Positions 62,656-64,000 of a DNA stretch of 64,000 nt are shown one piece after another. A model generated the notes under the pieces. That model made no database searches, was not told the DNA's origin, and saw only the letters and a program-made list of their open reading frames with translations. Position 1 is the first letter of the stretch. The number at the start of each line of letters is the position of its first letter. Source of the DNA: Haladaptatus paucihalophilus DX253 (GTDB taxonomy: Archaea; Halobacteriota; Halobacteria; Halobacteriales; Haladaptataceae); the NCBI RefSeq assembly GCF_000376445.1, contig NZ_AQXI01000001.1, positions 1,706,962 to 1,770,961 on the forward strand, written 5' to 3'. The translations under genes were made by a program, and so were the position numbers.

Positions 62656-63246
62656 ATGAGTCACGAAGACATCCCCGGCTACACCTACGGTGAGGAGTCC
62701 GTTCCCGACTCACCCATCGACCGCGAGGATTTCGACCTGCTCAAGGAGACCGTGATGTTCACCGAGGAGGACGAAGAGCACCTTCGACTGGCGGGCGAGG
62801 TCCTCGACGGACAAATCGACGACGTACTCGACACGTGGTACGGGTTCGTCGCCGACCACCCCCATCTGATGCAGTATTTCAGCACTCCCGGCGGCGAACC
62901 CATCGAGGAGTATCTGGAGCGGGTGCGGGCCCGGTTCGGCCAGTGGATACGGGACACCTGCAACCCGCCCTACGACGACGATTGGCTCCGGTACCAACAG
63001 GAGATAGGCCTGCGTCACACCCGCCGAAAGAAGAACCAAACCGACGACGTGAATTCGGTCAACCACATTCCCTTCCGCTACATGTCGGCGTTCATCTACC
63101 CCATCACCGCGACGATGCGGCCGTTCCTCGAAAACGGCGACCACGACGAGGAAACCGTCGAAAAGATGCACGACGCGTGGTTCAAGGCGGTCGTCCTGCA
63201 GGTGACGCTGTGGAGCAACCCGTACGTCATCGCCGGGGACTACTGA
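62656..63246 (+). CDS. Protoglobin-domain protein
   Basis: A 196-residue single-domain globin-like protein, MSHEDIPGYTYGEESVPDSP. The proximal-His region is EIGLRHTRRKKNQTDDV around 120-135, with a preceding helix (YLERVRARFGQWIRDTCNPP) and IPFRYMSAFIYPITATMRPF. Protoglobins bind haem with O2, CO or NO. No signalling domain is fused. It lies immediately before the origin-like region. A longer in-frame extension of 22 residues is ignored. Confidence 0.87.
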   Translation: MSHEDIPGYTYGEESVPDSPIDREDFDLLKETVMFTEEDEEHLRLAGEVLDGQIDDVLDTWYGFVADHPHLMQYFSTPGGEPIEEYLERVRARFGQWIRDTCNPPYDDDWLRYQQEIGLRHTRRKKNQTDDVNSVNHIPFRYMSAFIYPITATMRPFLENGDHDEETVEKMHDAWFKAVVLQVTLWSNPYVIAGDY

Positions 63247-63308
63247 GCGACCACGGACCACCACGCCCGGGAACGGACCGCCCGAACGACCGCACCTACC
63301 GTCTCGAA

Positions 63309-63556
63309 GTTCCACAGGAAACGATGGCCACCGGCCGCTGACGCGCGTTTCCGCGCGAGACACAACCCCCTCGAAACCCCGGCATAACTTTTCCACCGGA
63401 AACGGAGGGGTTAGAGAAGGATTCACAAACCGCATCCAGGTGGTCGAACGCCGACCATCGAAAGGGGAACGTTCGGGATAGGGTGCCGAGCGACAGACAC
63501 ACGTCAGACGTGCGGGTTGGTGGCACATCGAGGACCCCACCGTTTCCAGTGGAAGC
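63309..63556. other. Candidate replication origin: three ORB-like motifs in the gap 63247-63711
   Basis: Three copies of the archaeal origin recognition box (TTCCAC-n-GGAAAC-n-G-rich tail) occur in a 465-base gene-free region. Copy 1 (63309-63328, forward) is TTCCACAGGAAACGATGG. Copy 2 (63389-63412, forward) is TTTTCCACCGGAAACGGAGG, then GGTT. Copy 3 (63533-63556, reverse) reads on the minus strand CTTCCACTGGAAACGG then TGGGGT. Copies 2 and 3 have G-tails facing each other over 120 bases. A partial reverse copy may sit at 63364-63383. No clear AT-rich unwinding stretch is seen. A GAAA-loop hairpin GCCGC/GCGGC lies at 63605-63618. No cdc6/orc1 is visible inside the window. Confidence 0.6.
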
Positions 63557-63711
63557 GTGGCGAGTTCGGGACGAAAGTCGGCGCGAAGAAAGTCGATATG
63601 ACCGGCCGCGAAAGCGGCGGGTGTGACGGTAACAACCCATCGCCGCCGCTCGAACGGGCCACCGCTTCCGCGATACGGACCTTTTTCGCCATCGCGTCCG
63701 TCCTCGACGCC

Positions 63712-64000
63712 ATGACGGAGATTCCATCGCCCGGCTTGGGAACGTCCGGCAACAAAGACCCCGAACAGTGTGCCGAGACGGTTCGGACCGCGCTCTCGCT
63801 CGGCTATCGACACATCGACACCGCGCAGATGTACGACAACGAATCGGGGGTGGGCGACGGAATCGCCGCCGCGGACGTTCCCCGCGAGGAGGTGTTCCTC
63901 GCCACGAAGGTCCTCCCGGACAACCTCGCACACGACGACGTGCTGGAGAGCACGGCGGAAAGCCTCGACAGACTCGGTACCGACTACATCGACCTGCTCT
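63712..64000 (+). CDS. Aldo/keto reductase (N-terminal part, cut by window edge)
   Basis: The frame starts at an ATG at 63712 and leaves the window after about 96 residues. It begins MTEIPSPGLGTSGNKDPEQC and has the AKR motifs GYRHIDTAQMYDNESGVGDG (the Asp and Tyr of the active site) and VFLATKVLPDN with the catalytic Lys. The family reduces aldehydes or ketones with NADPH. It follows the origin-like region, which is a suitable place for its promoter. Confidence 0.92.
   Translation, partial: MTEIPSPGLGTSGNKDPEQCAETVRTALSLGYRHIDTAQMYDNESGVGDGIAAADVPREEVFLATKVLPDNLAHDDVLESTAESLDRLGTDYIDLL

Noticed and set aside
62710-63933. A 407-codon minus-strand frame across protoglobin, the origin-like gap and the reductase
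   Set aside because: It is antisense to two recognised genes and has no domain; it also crosses the ORB-like motifs.

Overview
The window is a gene-dense, GC-rich chromosomal segment of a halophilic archaeon (class Halobacteria). The evidence is the very acidic proteins and the archaeal information-processing genes: PCNA, primase large subunit PriL, an RFC small subunit, Hjc, RadA, TBP, SRP54/FtsY, L39e, L31e, aIF6, prefoldin, NMD3 and RNase Z. Haloarchaeal features also occur: a halophilic [2Fe-2S] ferredoxin, Tat-type signal peptides, TATA boxes placed for leaderless mRNAs, and small haloarchaeal DUF proteins. I cannot fix the genus.

Layout. 1-5.0 kb: RlmE (cut by the window edge), a small zinc finger, pcn, priL, a SWIM zinc-finger protein and hjc. 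5.2-10.9 kb: ahcY, a secreted protein, an SAH/MTA-type deaminase, hisG and an RFC subunit. 11.0-14.4 kb: a Thr-rich exported protein and RNase Z, then a 0.5-kb gap full of hairpins. 14.9-19.6 kb: a class V aminotransferase, an AIM24 protein, tRNA-Arg(TCT) beside a duplicated tRNA tail, UPF0200/UPF0201, and an MgtE transporter split into two genes. 19.7-25.3 kb: a protein-targeting and ribosome block (srp54, J-domain ferredoxin, thpR, rpl39e, rpl31e, aif6, pfdA, ftsY). 25.3-36.5 kb: TrmG10, an APC permease coupled to a peptide-binding lipoprotein, thyA-folA, membrane proteins, tbp, a TPR protein and sufS. 36.8-42.9 kb: an HD hydrolase, a regulator with an MFS exporter, sufU, and a sulfur-relay operon (DsrE-TusA-sulfide:quinone oxidoreductase-DUF1641). 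43.1-51.9 kb: radA, pspAB, a DsrE lipoprotein, htpX, an epimerase, nmd3, taw2 and an XPD-like helicase. 52.4-64.0 kb: a second MFS exporter, a secreted nuclease with a lamin-tail domain, several haloarchaeal DUF proteins, a PHP protein, ferredoxin, two tandem cupins, protoglobin and the start of an aldo/keto reductase.

Two features stand out outside the genes. First, two intergenic elements (25340-25503 and 36536-36689) share a nearly identical G-rich core and the same helix plan. Their terminal hairpins differ completely in sequence but stay perfectly paired, which looks like a two-copy structured RNA I do not recognise. Second, the gap 63247-63711 carries three copies of an archaeal origin-recognition-box motif, the best two pointing at each other, which suggests a replication origin. 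Other points of interest are a perfect inverted repeat inside the tbp promoter, the APC/substrate-binding-protein gene fusion-like coupling, and the sulfur-relay operon.

All functional assignments come from reading motifs and gene order by eye; no database search was run.
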